From: Tamarix chinensis
Lineage: Eukaryota > Streptophyta > Magnoliopsida > Caryophyllales > Tamaricaceae
DNA: 64,000 nt
Assembly (NCBI GenBank): GCA_030549775.1
Contig: CM060171.1
Coordinates: 7,784,289 to 7,848,288 of the forward strand
Direction of reading: 5' to 3'
The notes beneath the pieces are model-generated. The model saw only the letters and a list, made by a program, of their open reading frames with translations, made no database searches and was not told the DNA's origin. Shown here piece by piece: positions 24,555 to 37,683 of this stretch (its first letter is position 1; every line of letters starts with the position of its first letter). Both the position numbers and the translations under genes were made by a program.

Positions 24555-25063
24555 AGAGTAGTGAAGTGATTCCCTACACAAAGCATTCATCTTCTACTAT
24601 TGGTAGGATATGCGATTCCCATATACACTTTCCCGCCTCTAACTAACTTGCACTGACAGAGAGTATTTCTCTTTATTAAAATAAAACACTTACTTCTCTT
24701 TCCACATAGATGAAAACCAATTATTTATTAATTTACCTTGCAAAAAATTATATATAAAGACATAAATATTTTAAGCATATAGGGGTAGAAGTATTTTTGA
24801 AATGTTTAAATTTTATTCTCATTAATACATAAAGATTTAAATTTTGTTCTCACTCAGAAATTAACTATTAATATTTATTTTCATTAAGTCATAAAATTTT
24901 AAAAAAAAAATTTAAGTTAATCACATTGATTTAATTACCTAAGTAATAGAGACGATTAAATCTGAAATTACCTTAAATTTAAAATTTTTAAAGCATTTAT
25001 ATTTTAATGGAAATAGAATTTACAGGTTTGTGTCTCTAAGAAAAATTCAAAAAAATATTATAA

Positions 25064-25545
25064 AAATATATTATTTTTTTTTATAACACTATTAAATAAA
25101 TCATTAGATGCACAAAAACTACCTATCAATATATGATAACGTTTCCGCATAATTCAATATAAGTCCATGTGCATCTTATAATTAATTTAAAATACCGTAT
25201 TCCTTACCCTACCACAAAACGATATTCTCTAACTAATAAATTAATCATCAAATGCGGCTAAATATAAGGAATATTTATGTCATAATCAAAATAAATTGTG
25301 CCTTTACAAAACATTTATATAAATATATATTGTTTTCGTATGATACTGTTAAATTAATCATAAGATGCAAAAGAATATGACTCACCCTCCGCACTAAAAA
25401 AGGATATGATTGACGGGTCAAAAAAAAAAGGAATATGGTAGACACAAACGTTTCCGAATGAGGCGAAAATAGTTCTTGTACATGTTTTAATTAACTTAAA
25501 TCCCTTGCCCTACCACAAAACTATATTCGCCAACTAAAGAATCCA
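25064..25545 (+). repeat. Diverged direct repeat, about 310 bp apart
   Basis: Blocks from about 25064-25235 (CACTATTAAATAAATCAT..., GTTTCCGCATAA, CTACCACAAAACGATATTC) recur in the same order at about 25321-25545 (TACTGTTAAATTAATCAT, GTTTCCGAATGA, CTACCACAAAACTATATTC). It lies just upstream of the small gene candidate. Confidence 0.6.
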
Positions 25546-25670
25546 ATTAAGTGGGAATTTAACCACCTTTGGCCCGAAAATGTAATAAAAATGTGCAGTA
25601 TCAAATTACTAAACTTACCATGCAGTATATTGGATAACGTGCAAATTACAATTAGCCATCGAGGAGTACT

Positions 25671-25687
25671 CCTTATATAATATAAGG
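25671..25687 (+). promoter_or_regulatory. Palindromic TATA region of the small gene candidate
   Basis: CCTTATATAATATAAGG, arms CCTTATA/TATAAGG, contains TATATAA at 25674-25680. It is 104 bp before the ATG at 25784 and is followed by a pyrimidine-rich stretch suited to a short leader. Confidence 0.45.
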
Positions 25688-25783
25688 CATTTCTGCTTCA
25701 GCCTCCTTGCATCAAAACAAAACTCAGAAGCAGATTTTTTCCCCCCTCTTTCTTGCTCAAACTGTTGGTGTAAGGTTTTATAT

Positions 25784-25987
25784 ATGATGTCGAAGGCATA
25801 TGAAGATCGTGTAGGCCAGAAGCAGAAGGCCAATAATCCTGTTGAAATTAAATACGAGATTTATCGTCCTCCAATTCAGAAGAACACTCCTGAAACAATC
25901 GATCATGTTCAGGCTCTTGTTAGATATGGCGGCATACTCATCCGCGGAAAGCCAGTCGGTAAAAAGTGGCCCGAATTTTACCTGTAA
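25784..25987 (+). CDS. Small unrecognised protein, 67 residues, possible real gene
   Basis: An intronless ORF of 67 codons starting MMSKAYEDRVG (a second Met follows at once) and ending KKWPEFYL. It is basic and hydrophilic, with no signal peptide, membrane span or Cys. Family not recognised. Points in favour: mixed, non-repetitive codon use, local G+C higher than the surrounding AT-rich DNA, a TATA-like box about 100 bp upstream, and a CT-rich leader. Points against: short length, no homologue known to me, and position between transposon remnants. It could also be one exon of a broken gene or a gene fragment carried by a transposon. Overlapping minus-strand ORFs are treated as shadows. Confidence 0.4.
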   Translation: MMSKAYEDRVGQKQKANNPVEIKYEIYRPPIQKNTPETIDHVQALVRYGGILIRGKPVGKKWPEFYL

Positions 25988-26940
25988 CACCTACCGCATG
26001 TGCTACTGCTCTGATAATGGATGACATCACCTCTTTTTTTTTCCTTTTTTTTTATAAATATTTCCCTTTTGTTGACAGTGTAATGTAATATTTATGGAAG
26101 ATCTCTCGGCATGACAGACGGAAAGACTAGTAATCATCCTGTACTCTAAATAATTGATGATAATTATAAAGTCATGCAAGTAGAGACTGAAAATCACATC
26201 TTTTACGTATTCTCTTTTATGTTTGCATGTATGCATGTAATATTTACCACGATTGAAGCCTAACAAGCCATATATGCATGCATGAAAGTTTACTGTATAC
26301 CATTTCGATTCAGAGCTTATTAGTTTCATATAATTTTACCGATATGATTTGATTTACAAAATTTTAGTATGTTACTACTGTCATAATGAATATCTCTTAT
26401 TACCATTATGATTGTTATTAGTACTATCACTATTATAATTATCATTAATATTATATTGTTTGTATTATCGTTAATAGAATCTAACTAGATCATATTTAAT
26501 TTGAGCTGGAAAAAAAATGTGAGAAAACATACCCTTACAAATAGAGTATTCATATTCCAATGCTATGAAAACAATTTTCAGGATGGTTTATTACGTGGTC
26601 ATGAGACTCTTGATGGATTTTGTGTTATATATGGTTTTATAAAATTATTATTATTATTATTTATAAATAAATTATTTTATATTTTATGTGCATATATTAA
26701 CTTTTAAGTATGGTCCATATTGAAATTAGATATAAAGTTTGGCTATAAAGATTATTAATTATATGTCTCAAGTAAGTATATTAAGCTTATTATCTCTTCT
26801 ACTATTTCTTAATGGTAGAAATAGTTATAGGATGTATATGACTATATATATATATATATATGAGAATATAGAAAAGAAGAGAAGATTAAAGATATATTAA
26901 TTTAAACATATATAAGTGTGGTTATCGAGTCAAGCCTATT
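25988..26940. other. AT-rich DNA with a (TA)n tract
   Basis: The 3' flank of the small ORF, then AT-rich sequence with short ATT runs (26402-26470, 26645-26665) and (TA)n at about 26844-26861. No gene or known element recognised. Confidence 0.5.
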
Positions 26941-27385
26941 ATCGACCTTTATAAACCACAACACCATTCAAATTAATATATGATTTTCGTTTTTTGTTTT
27001 CACATATCTTCTTCTTTCTTCTATTCTCCCTTTGAATATTAATATGCATTAGAGAGAACTGAGAATTAATTCTCTTCTTGAAATCAAGCATAATTCAAGA
27101 AGATTATAGAGTATTCATGTTCCCGATCCCACAAAAGTAACACGCACCATTAAGTCAAGGATTGAGAAAATAGAACCACAAATTTGTGTTTTGGTAATTA
27201 CAAATTGTGCTTCTAGTGTTATTGATTTCGTCAATGGCCGGAGGTAAGTAAATTATACTTGGGATAATGATTATTGAAGATCTTATTATGCATTAAAGTC
27301 TAATTTCATGTGTTTAGGGTTTTATGAAATAGATTTGGTTCATGCATCAATTCATTGTATTATATTCATAATTCATGCCACATAT
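26941..27385 (+). mobile_element. Copia element 5' LTR, left part
   Basis: AAACCACAACACCATTC to CATGCCACATAT, matching 13011-13473 and 42586-43059. Interrupted by solo LTR E; the last bases of this LTR continue at 32153. Its own left end (TG) is not clear. Confidence 0.55.
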
Positions 27386-28010
27386 TGTAACATCCCCAAA
27401 TTTCACTCCTAAAAAATTTCGTTTAAAAGAATAATGTGGAAGCTAAAATAGAATTTGGGAAATATTACCACCACACCTAACACAAGAAAATTTTCCACCA
27501 TCTATCTCATGCTAGATTCAAGGTTAAAACCTACCTAAAAAAATTCAAACAACATCTAAGCCGTGAGGATAAACTCCCAAAAGGAGATATACACAGGCAG
27601 ATGACAAGTGAACAATTTCAGTGAATAAAATCATCGATGAATAAATCAGCAGAACCTGTGAAATAACCCTAGATTTTAAAAGCTTATCATGGGAAATTAA
27701 AATTCAATTACAGCATCCTTGAAATTTTAATACAACACATGAAAACTTCCAAAATAAATATAGTTAAACAAAGACAAATCCCGATGGATCAAACTCCGGA
27801 TTGCCTACTCTCTCAAGCCAATCCTTCAACCCAAAAATAATATCTGATCTCAAACCTGCACAAGAGGTATGCTCCCCACCATCAGTGGATCGTCGCAGGA
27901 CCCATTCAACCAAGGTAGTGTCAGTACTGGTCAAGCACTGAGTAAATCACAAGTACATAACTCATGGAAGGAAACAAGATACACATAAGATATGGCAATC
28001 TTTAGCTTAC

Positions 28011-28150
28011 AATACTCATGCTTAACTATACATGTGATACATATACTATTCCACTCATACAATAACTCATGCTCAATTATACATGCGATACATATATCAT
28101 TCTACTCATATAATAACTCATGCTTGATTATACATATGATACATATAATA
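28011..28150. repeat. Short tandem repeats in LTR E, unit about 51 bp
   Basis: Three units with the core ACTCATGCT...TATACAT.YGATACATAT. Confidence 0.65.
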
Positions 28151-28894
28151 CAACATGGAGTCACAGATTCATGCTCATAAATACATGACTAGATATGACA
28201 GTACATAGGGTACCAGCGTGCAAGAAATCACGATCGCATGCTAAGTAACACACACTACCCTAGAAGATAGCATTTTGCACATAAGGCTTACATGCGATTT
28301 GAATAATTGATCATGTGATAATTGAATACGGACGTACGTCATATGGCAACACTATTGTAAGGGATACAACCAAGAGACATGCATAGGAAACAGAAATATA
28401 AAGTTCATGCATGGGCGAGAATAATTCCTTATTATATATATTTATCGTGATCACAACCATTTGATTATATTATCTTGAGGAAGGAGACTCAAAGAGATCG
28501 TAACAACTAATCTAGTACTCAAATGGTAATAGCCCTAGCTGGCCTACCCAAAAACATAACCAGACCACTAATAAATAGGACACCTAATCACTTAGGTATG
28601 CATACCCCCTATAGGACCGAAATATATCAAGATACCTATAGAGTAGAAGAGGGTCTCTTCGGACCTCAAAACGCACCCGAGATCATAGAATAGAAAAACA
28701 CCAGAATGGTACTAAGTGAATACCAAACCTAACTCGGATAGCTATCCCAAGTGATACAAGTCCCAACTCAAGATCTTTCACTTTAAGTGATTAATATTTT
28801 ATTTAAGGATTTAACCAATCATAAATCAGTTCCACATAACAGCACTCAGCTCACTTCCATCAACAAAATGAATTTCCATTATTATATTAATTTT

Positions 28895-29092
28895 AAGTGG
28901 CATTAAAGCCTGACCAATCCAAGTGGCATTAAAGCGAGTTCCAGTGGCATTAAAGCTAATCGATTCCAAGGGAATTAAAGCCAAACCAATTCAAGTGGCA
29001 TTAAAGCCGATCGACTCCAAGGGCATTAAAGCCGATCCAATTCATATGGCACTAAGGCCGAATAATTTAAGGTGGCGTTAGAGCCGAATAAT
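28895..29092 (-). repeat. Tandem repeats in LTR E, unit about 26 bp
   Basis: Seven to eight diverged units of the type AAGTGGCATTAAAGCCGA followed by an 8-bp spacer. They occupy the position that the CCACCGG subrepeats hold in LTRs A-C. Confidence 0.75.
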
Positions 29093-32000
29093 TCTATGTC
29101 ATAAAAATACAGCATATGGTATCATATAATTTCAATCCATACTCAAATACATAAAATATTCAATAGGCATACTAACATGCGCTCACATTGAATCTATAAA
29201 TTCATACATATATACAATTACCACACAGAACACAACATGACTAAATAATCAATAAGCATACTCATCACCTTCCACTCCAAGTAGACATACATTCTAGATT
29301 CCTCCATGAGTAAAGGTAAGTAATGACTTACCTAAATCTAAAGCTAGCTAAGCAAATTAAGAAAGAGAGAGATCTATCGAGAGCTCAACAATCCACGAGA
29401 AATTTTTCCTAGATCACCGATAGAAATCAAAAAACTAGGTTAGAAACTACCTTATCAATCAATAATTTAAATATTATAATTAAATAAATACAAACGGACA
29501 CAAACGATCTTTCTTGGAAAACGTATCCAAAATCTAAGACTCACAAGTGTAGCTCTATTAAGATTTAAGATTAGATATTAATCAAATCGGGTTTAACCAA
29601 TATCACTTGGGCATTTTAAATTAATTTAGAAAGCCGCGGAAAGAATAATATATTATAAGTTAATTTTGTCAAAAATGACTTACTAACTAAGTTTTACAAC
29701 CAAAGAAATAACTCAATCATTTTTAGGGAACCAATCCAACCCGATAATATGATAATACAATTCAAATGATTTTAAATCAAAACTAGTAATCTACTAGGTG
29801 AGAGAAACATATACAAATCATTTTTATAAAACTATCTCCTAATATTTCGGTTTTTAAGCCCAAACTACAACTCGACTAATTAACTTTGATTATCTCAAAT
29901 TGATAGCTTAAGGTAAAATTAAACTAATTTTAAATAAATATTGGTAATCAATTTCAACAAAATAATCTTACAAGTAGCCAATTTAAGATAATCGATTTTC
30001 AAAATTAGGGTTTAAAAGCCCAAAACACAAACTCGAATAATTCAACTCAATTAATTCCAATTGAAGCTGTTAGAGTGCAATTAAGGTCAGTTCAAATATT
30101 TCTATAAATTCAATTTTAGAAAAAACAACTATACAAATGACAAATTTTATAATTTCATTTAAAACCTAGGGTTTTAGGCCCAAAAATATAATTTGATTAA
30201 ATTTTATTAATTTATTTAAACGGAATGCTTAGAAATGCAATTAGACATATTTTATAACATATTATATAATCAATTGATCAAAAACAATAAAATAAATAAC
30301 CAACTTAGCATAATTAGGGTTTTTTAGCCCAGAATGCAAATCCAGTCAATTATTGCTAAAATATATAAATTGACTATTTGGAATTGTAATTAAATGTTTT
30401 ATAATGTAAATTATATAATCAATTGAATAAAATAACCCGATTACACAATCCAACTTAGATCCGTAAGAGTTTTGGCCTAAAAATCCAATTCCAATCAATT
30501 TTATACAATTTTCCCAATTCAACACTTCCAATATAAAACTAAATACATTTCAAAGGATATTATAAAATTAATTGAGTGAAACAACTCAATTACGCAACCC
30601 AACTTTGACACACATGGATTTTGACATAGAAATCTAATTCCGATTAATTCTACCCAAAATTCTCAAATTGATGGTTCCGACATGAAATTAGATACATTTT
30701 AAAGCATACTATAAAATCAATTTACCCAAAATAGCTTAATCGGGCGAATCAGAAAAATTCAGACATAACTTAACCAAAAATCCAATTTTTCAAAATTCCA
30801 ACATAAACCATACAATTAACCAATTCAAATCAATCTTACAACACATATACATAATTAAACAATCAATTTAGCTTATCATAAGCTAATTCATACTAAATTA
30901 ATCAAAATAAGGGTTAGGGTCAAACAAGAAATTGCAAATAGGGACAGATGAAGACCGAGGTAGTTTTGCAAGAGGTTGAAGACCATTCATCGACAACTAG
31001 CAAAGCTTTCCGTGGTCGGATGTGGTGGCATGACCTGTGCTGCCCGTTGCTGCTTCTCGCGACTGCTGTTACGGTTGCTACTTGTTGCGGTAGTGCTGGC
31101 AGCGTCAATGGTGGTGGTTGTGACCGGCGGTCGAGGTTGGCGGTGGAGGAGTAGGGAGAAGGAGATGAAGGTTGGGGTTTGGGGCTCACGCAGAGAACAG
31201 GTCGGGGAGATGAAGAAAAGAAAGAAGGGAGAGAAGAAGAGAGGAAAGGAAAAAGGAATAAGGGGAGATGGAGGCTCGTTGGGATTTATTTTAATTTTTT
31301 GCAAATAAAAGTATATAATGAAATACTAAATATTTAAAAATATTATTGGAATATTTTATCTAAAATTTATTTAACAAAAATTATTTGGTAAGGATCCGAA
31401 GGCCTAAAATCGATATAAGAGCTATATAAAGAATTTTAAAAATATTTTCGGAAAAATTTACCAACGAACGTAATGATCTATATTATTTACAACAATACGT
31501 TATAAGACTTAAAAAAATATTTAAAAACATATAAGAAAATATTTGATCAAATTCTAATAAACCAAGACTAATTTAAATAATTTTTTGAAACTGATCTTCT
31601 ACAAACCAAAAAGGGTAAAACAGAAGAAAATTAGTTTCGGAAAGAAATTCATAAATAACCTCCAAAGATCTTTTTAATTTAAAATTTTTCGAAGATCTTA
31701 ATGACATCATAAATGAATAAATTCAAAGTTGGAAATATTTTTTACGAATAAAATCATTAAAATAAATTTGACTATATTAAATAAAAAATTTATAATTTAA
31801 ATAATATATTTCGTTACCGAAATATAACTCCAAAATAAAGTCATAATTACACAATGAAGTTATAACCAAAAACAAATATAAATTAATAAAAATTAAAATA
31901 CAAAAAAGAACATAAATACATATTTTTAACCGAACATCGAAATCATATAAATATAATGAATCATGGTCGTGAACGGATTTATCTAGAATGATCCACAATG

Positions 32001-32152
32001 ATAACGATTAATTAAATTCTAATATGAAGTTAAAATCGTCGATAAATCCATAAAATGAATTGAAATTAAAATAATTAAATGTTTACATCCACTTACGCTA
32101 ATAAAATAATTAAGCTTAATAAAATTAAATTTTAAAGATACGGGGCATCACA

Positions 32153-32985
32153 CATATAGTCTAAAATTTGATGTCAAAGCCATTAATGCGTCTATCTTGA
32201 TTTAATTAATCATCGGTGTTGATTGTGTAGAGTTTTGATTTTCACATTGAGCAAAATCATGAAAACCCACATGTATGGAAATAAACATAATTCGTGTTTA
32301 TAAACACAGAAGGTCATGTTTTTTCTCAAACTTTTGGCAATCCTTAAAATTTAGAAACTACAAGTGTGTTTTAATAACATAGGGGCCATTTTTTTCCAAC
32401 ACAGTCATGTTATCCAACACATGTAGCTTGTGTTGATGGACTTTCCATTTAATTGTTCTTCTTTCTCTTATGGTTATGTTCTCATGCATATTAAGGCCAT
32501 AGTTGAAGAACTTTTTATTATATAAAGTATGTATGATGTGTGATTAGCATGATCAAAGTGATTAGGACTTAGCCAGAGCAGGCTTAATTATGGACAATCA
32601 TGCATTTATTTGTTTCCCCAATCACGTCTAGATTACATGATACTAGTTATGATGTATTAAGCATAAATAATGGATATAGGCCTACAAGACCTTTCATTAT
32701 CATATACAAAGTACATTAGATTAGAATATTAAGTTATTGTTCTCAATTTGCCCACAGAAATTGATGGTTATGGGACGAATTAACAGTTTTAATAGTGAGA
32801 TGTATGAATCTATTTAAATTAAATGCTTAGCCCACATGTATTTTTAATGTCTTTTGTTTCTTGATAGATGTATTTTAAAATGCTATACATTAGTAAAGCA
32901 TGTATATAGGTGTTTTGGCTTCAAATTGACTATGAGCATGTATATATGTTTAAATTATGCAGCAAACTGTCCTAGTTTATATTTT
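32153..32985 (+). mobile_element. Copia LTR end, primer-binding site and leader
   Basis: The LTR ends at about 32166 (TAGTCTAAAA, compare TAGTCTAACA elsewhere). TTGATGTCAAAGCC at 32168-32181 is a decayed form of TTGGTATCAGAGCC, the initiator-Met PBS of copia elements. About 800 bp of non-coding leader follows before the gag ATG at 32986. Confidence 0.55.
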
Positions 32986-33558
32986 ATGTCTAATCTTAAC
33001 ATTGAGGTCCCCGAGTTGAAAGGGAATAACTATATGGTTTGGAATGAGAGGAATCTCCTAAAACTTAACTATTGTGACATGGATGAGGATATTGAGTAGC
33101 CAAAACTTGTCATAAGTAAAGAAAGCACTGATGAGGAAAAGGTTGCACATGAGCGATGGGTGAAAGCCAATCTCACAAAACGTATGTACATAAAAAATAT
33201 GATATCTTCTTCCATCAGATGCTTGATTGATCATCATCAAGATGTCAATGACTTAATAAGGATCATTGATGAACAATTTATCCATTTAGACAAGGCATTA
33301 ACTAATACCTTGATAATAAATTTTTCATCCATGAAGCTCATTACTATCAAGGGTGTGCCCGAGCACATCACAAAGATGAGGGACTTAATAGCATAAGTCA
33401 AGTTTCTAGAGATTGATATTTCTGATGCCTTCTAGGTTTACTTCATATTGAATATGCTCCCAAATGAATACATACCATTCAAAGTTGTCTACCACACACA
33501 AAGGGTAAAATGATCAATCAATAAATTAATGAGCATGTGGGGAGACAATTATGATGAG
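32986..33558 (+). pseudogene. Ty1/copia gag remnant, first part
   Basis: Reads MSNLNIEVPELKGNNYMVWN, then STDEEKVAHERWVKANL, SSSIRCLIDHHQDVNDLI, DEQFIHLDKALTNTLI and SMKLITIKGVPEHITKMRDL. This is the gag (UBN2-type) of plant copia elements in the usual order. Single stops occur (for example DIE-stop near 33097), so it is not functional. It is cut at 33558 by solo LTR D and resumes at 42324. Confidence 0.82.
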
Positions 33559-35072
33559 TGTAACACCCCCATTTTTAGCACTTGAATTTTGTTTTAAAAA
33601 AATAGTTGATTGTGGAAGCTAAACTATTTAAAACATAAGGTGTTACCTCCACACTTATTATAAATATAGTTCCTATACCTTTCTATTAAAGATAAAATGT
33701 TTATCCTCTTAAATTAAAAGCAACAATTGATAAGAAGCAGATAAAGATTTCATTACACTATTAAGTTGTTCCGATAATAAAATATTGGAGAAAAGAGTTA
33801 CAACGAACAAGAGAAAAAAATTCAGAAACGGGCATAAGATTTGACTAGATATCCGGATAAAAAAATATCAAAATAGACACTAGACTATTCTAACTCTTAA
33901 ATCCTACCAAAATCCATCAATTTGTGCCCTCAAAGTACTCTTGCATGGTAAATATTATACATTGAATAGGTAGTAGACCATAAAATGAAACCCATCAGTA
34001 CAATAGTACTAAGCAAACCCCTACATAATACTAAGCATGCAAATATCACATGGAACACATAGAAGGTAACATAAAGTATCATGGCACAACAAGTCAAATA
34101 GTGCATACCATTGAAATACCCCAAAATCCTAAATTTCGAAATTTTGGTCAAATAAGGAATTCGTAGGAAATAAAACATATAAATTTAATTACTTAAAATG
34201 TAGGGGATAAATTAAGGAAAATTAAGAGGGAATAATAAAGAATTTAATTGGATGAAAATTTGGGTATTTTCCTAATTAGTATGGAGGTTAAGGAAATTTG
34301 TCTAAAATAGTCTAACTAAGTAAAAAGGAAATTTATTTAATATTTTATAAATAGTTAATATTCTAGACAACCCCAAAAATATTCTAAATAATTTATGCAA
34401 AATCCAAAATCCTAAATAAAACATTTTCTCTTTTCTTTTCCCTCATTTTCCTTTCTTTTCTTCCTTTTTTTCTTTTTTCTTCCTTTCCCCCCTGTCGGTT
34501 GGGCCCCTCCCAGCGGCCCAGCCCTTTTCTCCCTTCCTTTCTCCCTTCCCCGCGGCCCAGCGTCGTCCGCTGGCCGACGCTTACGTGCAACGCGGCGTTT
34601 TGCCCGTCAACCCGCCGAAGCGCCGCGTCACGATCAATGACCCTTATAACCGTTGCCAGCCAACGTCACGACCACGCGTTTCGATCGTATAATTAATGAA
34701 ACGATGCGTCGAGGTTATGAACCTTATAACCGTTGCCGACCGGCCGGTTTTCCCCCTTTTTCTTTTCTTTCCCTGGACCGCCGGTCCGCCCTCGCCCGTC
34801 GTCTTCTTCCTCGCGCAGGCCTGCAACTCGCAGCCTGCCGCCGCTGACAGCCCTGCCATTCGGCCGTCCTCCCTTTGCCATTTCCGTCCCTTTCTTTCCC
34901 AAATCAACCCAGCACAATCGTCCTGGCCCTCACGCGTCTTGATTTTCTTTCCTTTTTCCCGCACACCACCAAACAGACCTGCGACCGGCTGCCACCACCG
35001 GACGGCGACCTGCCGCACCTGCCCCCGCGTGCCATTCCTCTCCCCTTCGTCGTTTTTCCCTCCTTAATTGCC

Positions 35073-35080
35073 TATAAATA
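35073..35080 (+). promoter_or_regulatory. Putative LTR TATA box (copy C)
   Basis: TATAAATA in GCCTATAAATACCCC, identical in context to copy A, about 960 bp from the LTR start. About 3.6 kb of LTR lies downstream. Confidence 0.6.
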
Positions 35081-35757
35081 CCCCTCCCCGAACGGTCAAG
35101 GCAAGTCCTCCCCTCTGGACCTTGCCGAAACCCTGCCTCGCCGCCGCCAGATCAGACGCCCTTTCCACCGCCTCTAGCAGCCGCCGCGACCATCGCCACG
35201 CACCAAAACCTTCCTTGCACCACCCTCCACGCAACCAAACCGTCGCTGCCTCCGTTCCTACCCCGCACGAGCCACCACAATCGTGCGAAGGTGCCACCCC
35301 AAAAAACGCCACCGCCGCCTTGCGCCGCCCTCTGCCGCCACCTCCGCCGTAATTAACCCCCGCTCCACCTCCCAAAGTGACCAGCAGGTCCTCCCCTACC
35401 TGCCCATACCCTCCTTACCCCCTGCTTCCTTCTCCACCGGCCTCCACCATTTCCACCAATTCCTCCTCCTTCGGCCGCCGCGTCCACCACCGCGCGCCGC
35501 CTCCCTGCTCACGCCACCACCCTCATTCCACTCCCCTCTCCCTACTGTCTCCTCCCCCACACTTAACTTCCTTTTTCCTCCTCCCATCTAACCACTTTCC
35601 CCCACCTTTTCTCTCTTCTCCTCCTCCATCGCCGCCGCCGCCTCGCGCCGCCGCCGGACCACCACCGTCCTCAGGTGGTCTTCCACTCACCTGAACCCTA
35701 AAACCCTCCTCTTATGCCACCTATAGTGGTTTATACCTAATATTAGTATTATCGCAC

Positions 35758-35795
<38 letters not shown>

Positions 35796-36363
35796 TCACT
35801 TATTATTAGTATTATTATTTTTAATATTACTGTTATGATTATTATTATTATTATTATTAACTTATTTACTAATACCATTTCTGTATTATCCTTAATGCTA
35901 TCATACTATCACCCCTTCTAACCCTAAACCTTATTATACTTAACTTAGGGCTAATACCCTTTTCTTCATTTTTAGCATTTCTAATACTACTATTATTATT
36001 ACCTTTTATTATTGTTATTACCACTATTAATTTCTGTATCCTAAGAGTGTTATTCTTACAAGCCATAATCTTTCCCAAAACCCTAACTTTTAACATAATT
36101 AATCATTTGTGGGTATTATTATTTTACTAATACTATCGCTAAGACTACTACCACTATTAGTGTTTTTACTATTTAACCCAACCTTATGTGAAGTATCTTG
36201 AAACTAAAGATATATCAATGATTAATACTTAGCATAAATTAGAAAAAAACCCTAGCTTTGTACAACACCCCTACTAGAGATAAGAACCCTAACCTTGGAC
36301 TAGAATAAGGGTTAATAGTAGTTATAAGAGAAACTAATACTTAGCTTTTTTCCCTTTTCATAG

Positions 36364-36425
36364 GTGACCCCGATCCGAGCCCTAAGGAGCTAGAGGAGCG
36401 TGCTCCAAGCCTGGTGCCTACTTAG
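36364..36425 (+). other. Conserved 62-nt exon-like block in LTR C
   Basis: TTTTCCCTTTTCATAG precedes it and GTAAGG follows. The palindrome GGAGCGTGCTCC is at 36395-36406. Same length and boundaries as in A and B although internal bases differ. Confidence 0.5.
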
Positions 36426-37683
36426 GTAAGGAAGAAGCTATGGCCTTACGTTATGTGTGTTGTAATGTGTTGATGAATGATGAGCATGTCATGTTGATGT
36501 GTATTATGCATGTGCTATGAATAACCTGTTTTGTGTAGCGCAGCGTGGATCATGAGGTATGTGGTGTGTGCCTTATGTTATACATGTATGCCATGTTCCA
36601 TGTTTGTTGTTGATGTTGATGATGTGACTTGTTATGGCCCTCTAGGACATGCATGCTAGGATTTTAGGTAGCATGAAATGATAATGAAAGAACAACGGAG
36701 AGGTGAACGTTCGGGAAGTTGCATGGGGGGAACTAGACCTTGCATGGACATGATTCTTACGTATGAAAAGTTGACTTGGGTTATAAGTGAGAGCTTGGGA
36801 GAGTCTTGGGATGATTGGAGACTTAGTATGAAAAATGGTACGTAAGGTGGTGCATAAGAGACCTTATTAGGGTTTGTGTGTGAGTGGGTGTTGGAGAGTC
36901 TGCATGGGGTGTTTAAATTATGCATGGGAACGAATCTTACGTGAGGAAAGTTGAATTAGGAAGTGAATAAAATAATGCCAAGGTTATGGATCCATTGGAG
37001 ACTTGGGTGCAAAATTTTACGTGGGTCGGTGTAAGAGTGTCTAAGGGTTCCAATTAGGGTTTCGGGAGGAAATGAGCAATTTGAAGGGTACAAGGGTAAA
37101 AATGATCAAGGAAGGATGGAGTATGGGGTGAGAGTGAGAATTCACTATATAAAGGATGAGTATGGGTTTTTCCAAAGGAGAGGAGATATTTGGGGTGAAA
37201 GAGGGAGATTACTTGTTGAGGAAGTAAAGTGCTAGGATTTTGGGTGGCCAACTAGGGTTTTGTCGGTCACACGTGAACTTGGGAGATAAAGTAATATATT
37301 TGGGGAGTTTCCTAATAAAAATGAGGTGCGAGATAGAGGATAAAGTAACGTTTGGGTAAGTAAGGAAGAGTTGGACCACATAGGTCCGACTAGGGTCTCC
37401 GAGGAGGAACCATAGAGGGATGAGGACATACGGAGTCGATATCGTAGGTGTTGGGGTAGCCTGTATTCTTGGAGATTGTGCCTTACTATATGCCACTATG
37501 CTTAAGTCTACGGGGGATGGATGTAGGATGTGAGAAGAGGTACGGGTCTCAAAATATGGGACGGTCCCTTTGGAGGGGAAAGTAGTAGGGTATTAACCGC
37601 ATGCATGTCAAGGGTGTTGTGTGATTCAATAAGACACGGATAAGACACTAATAACGTAAAGTGAAAGATTATTGAGCCGAGCC

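Larger units (their letters stand above)
27386..32152 (-). mobile_element. Solo LTR E (4.77 kb), minus orientation
   Basis: On the plus strand it begins TGTAACATCCCC and ends GGGGCATCACA, flanked by a perfect 5-bp duplication CATAT (27381-27385 and 32153-32157). It has no gag or pol. Read on the minus strand it shares the layout of LTRs A-C: a Pro/Ser-rich CT-rich leader (31304-30987), subrepeats, a CAGTG...AGTACTG palindrome-like block near 27920-27940, and a TTGTGCAGGT segment. It is a distinct but related family. It is inserted in the copia LTR. The 30900-31300 ORFs are products of base composition. Confidence 0.82.

Noticed and set aside
28895..29092. Regularly spaced repeats considered as a CRISPR-like array
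   Set aside because: Units are diverged with 8-bp spacers inside an LTR of a plant genome; ordinary subrepeats.
31000..31310. ORFs on both strands near 31 kb
   Set aside because: They fall in the CT/AG-rich leader of solo LTR E, the counterpart of the artefact ORFs in LTRs A and C.
34393..35591. Cluster of overlapping Arg/Gly/Pro-rich ORFs
   Set aside because: High C+G leader of LTR C gives long chance frames in all directions; no family motifs.
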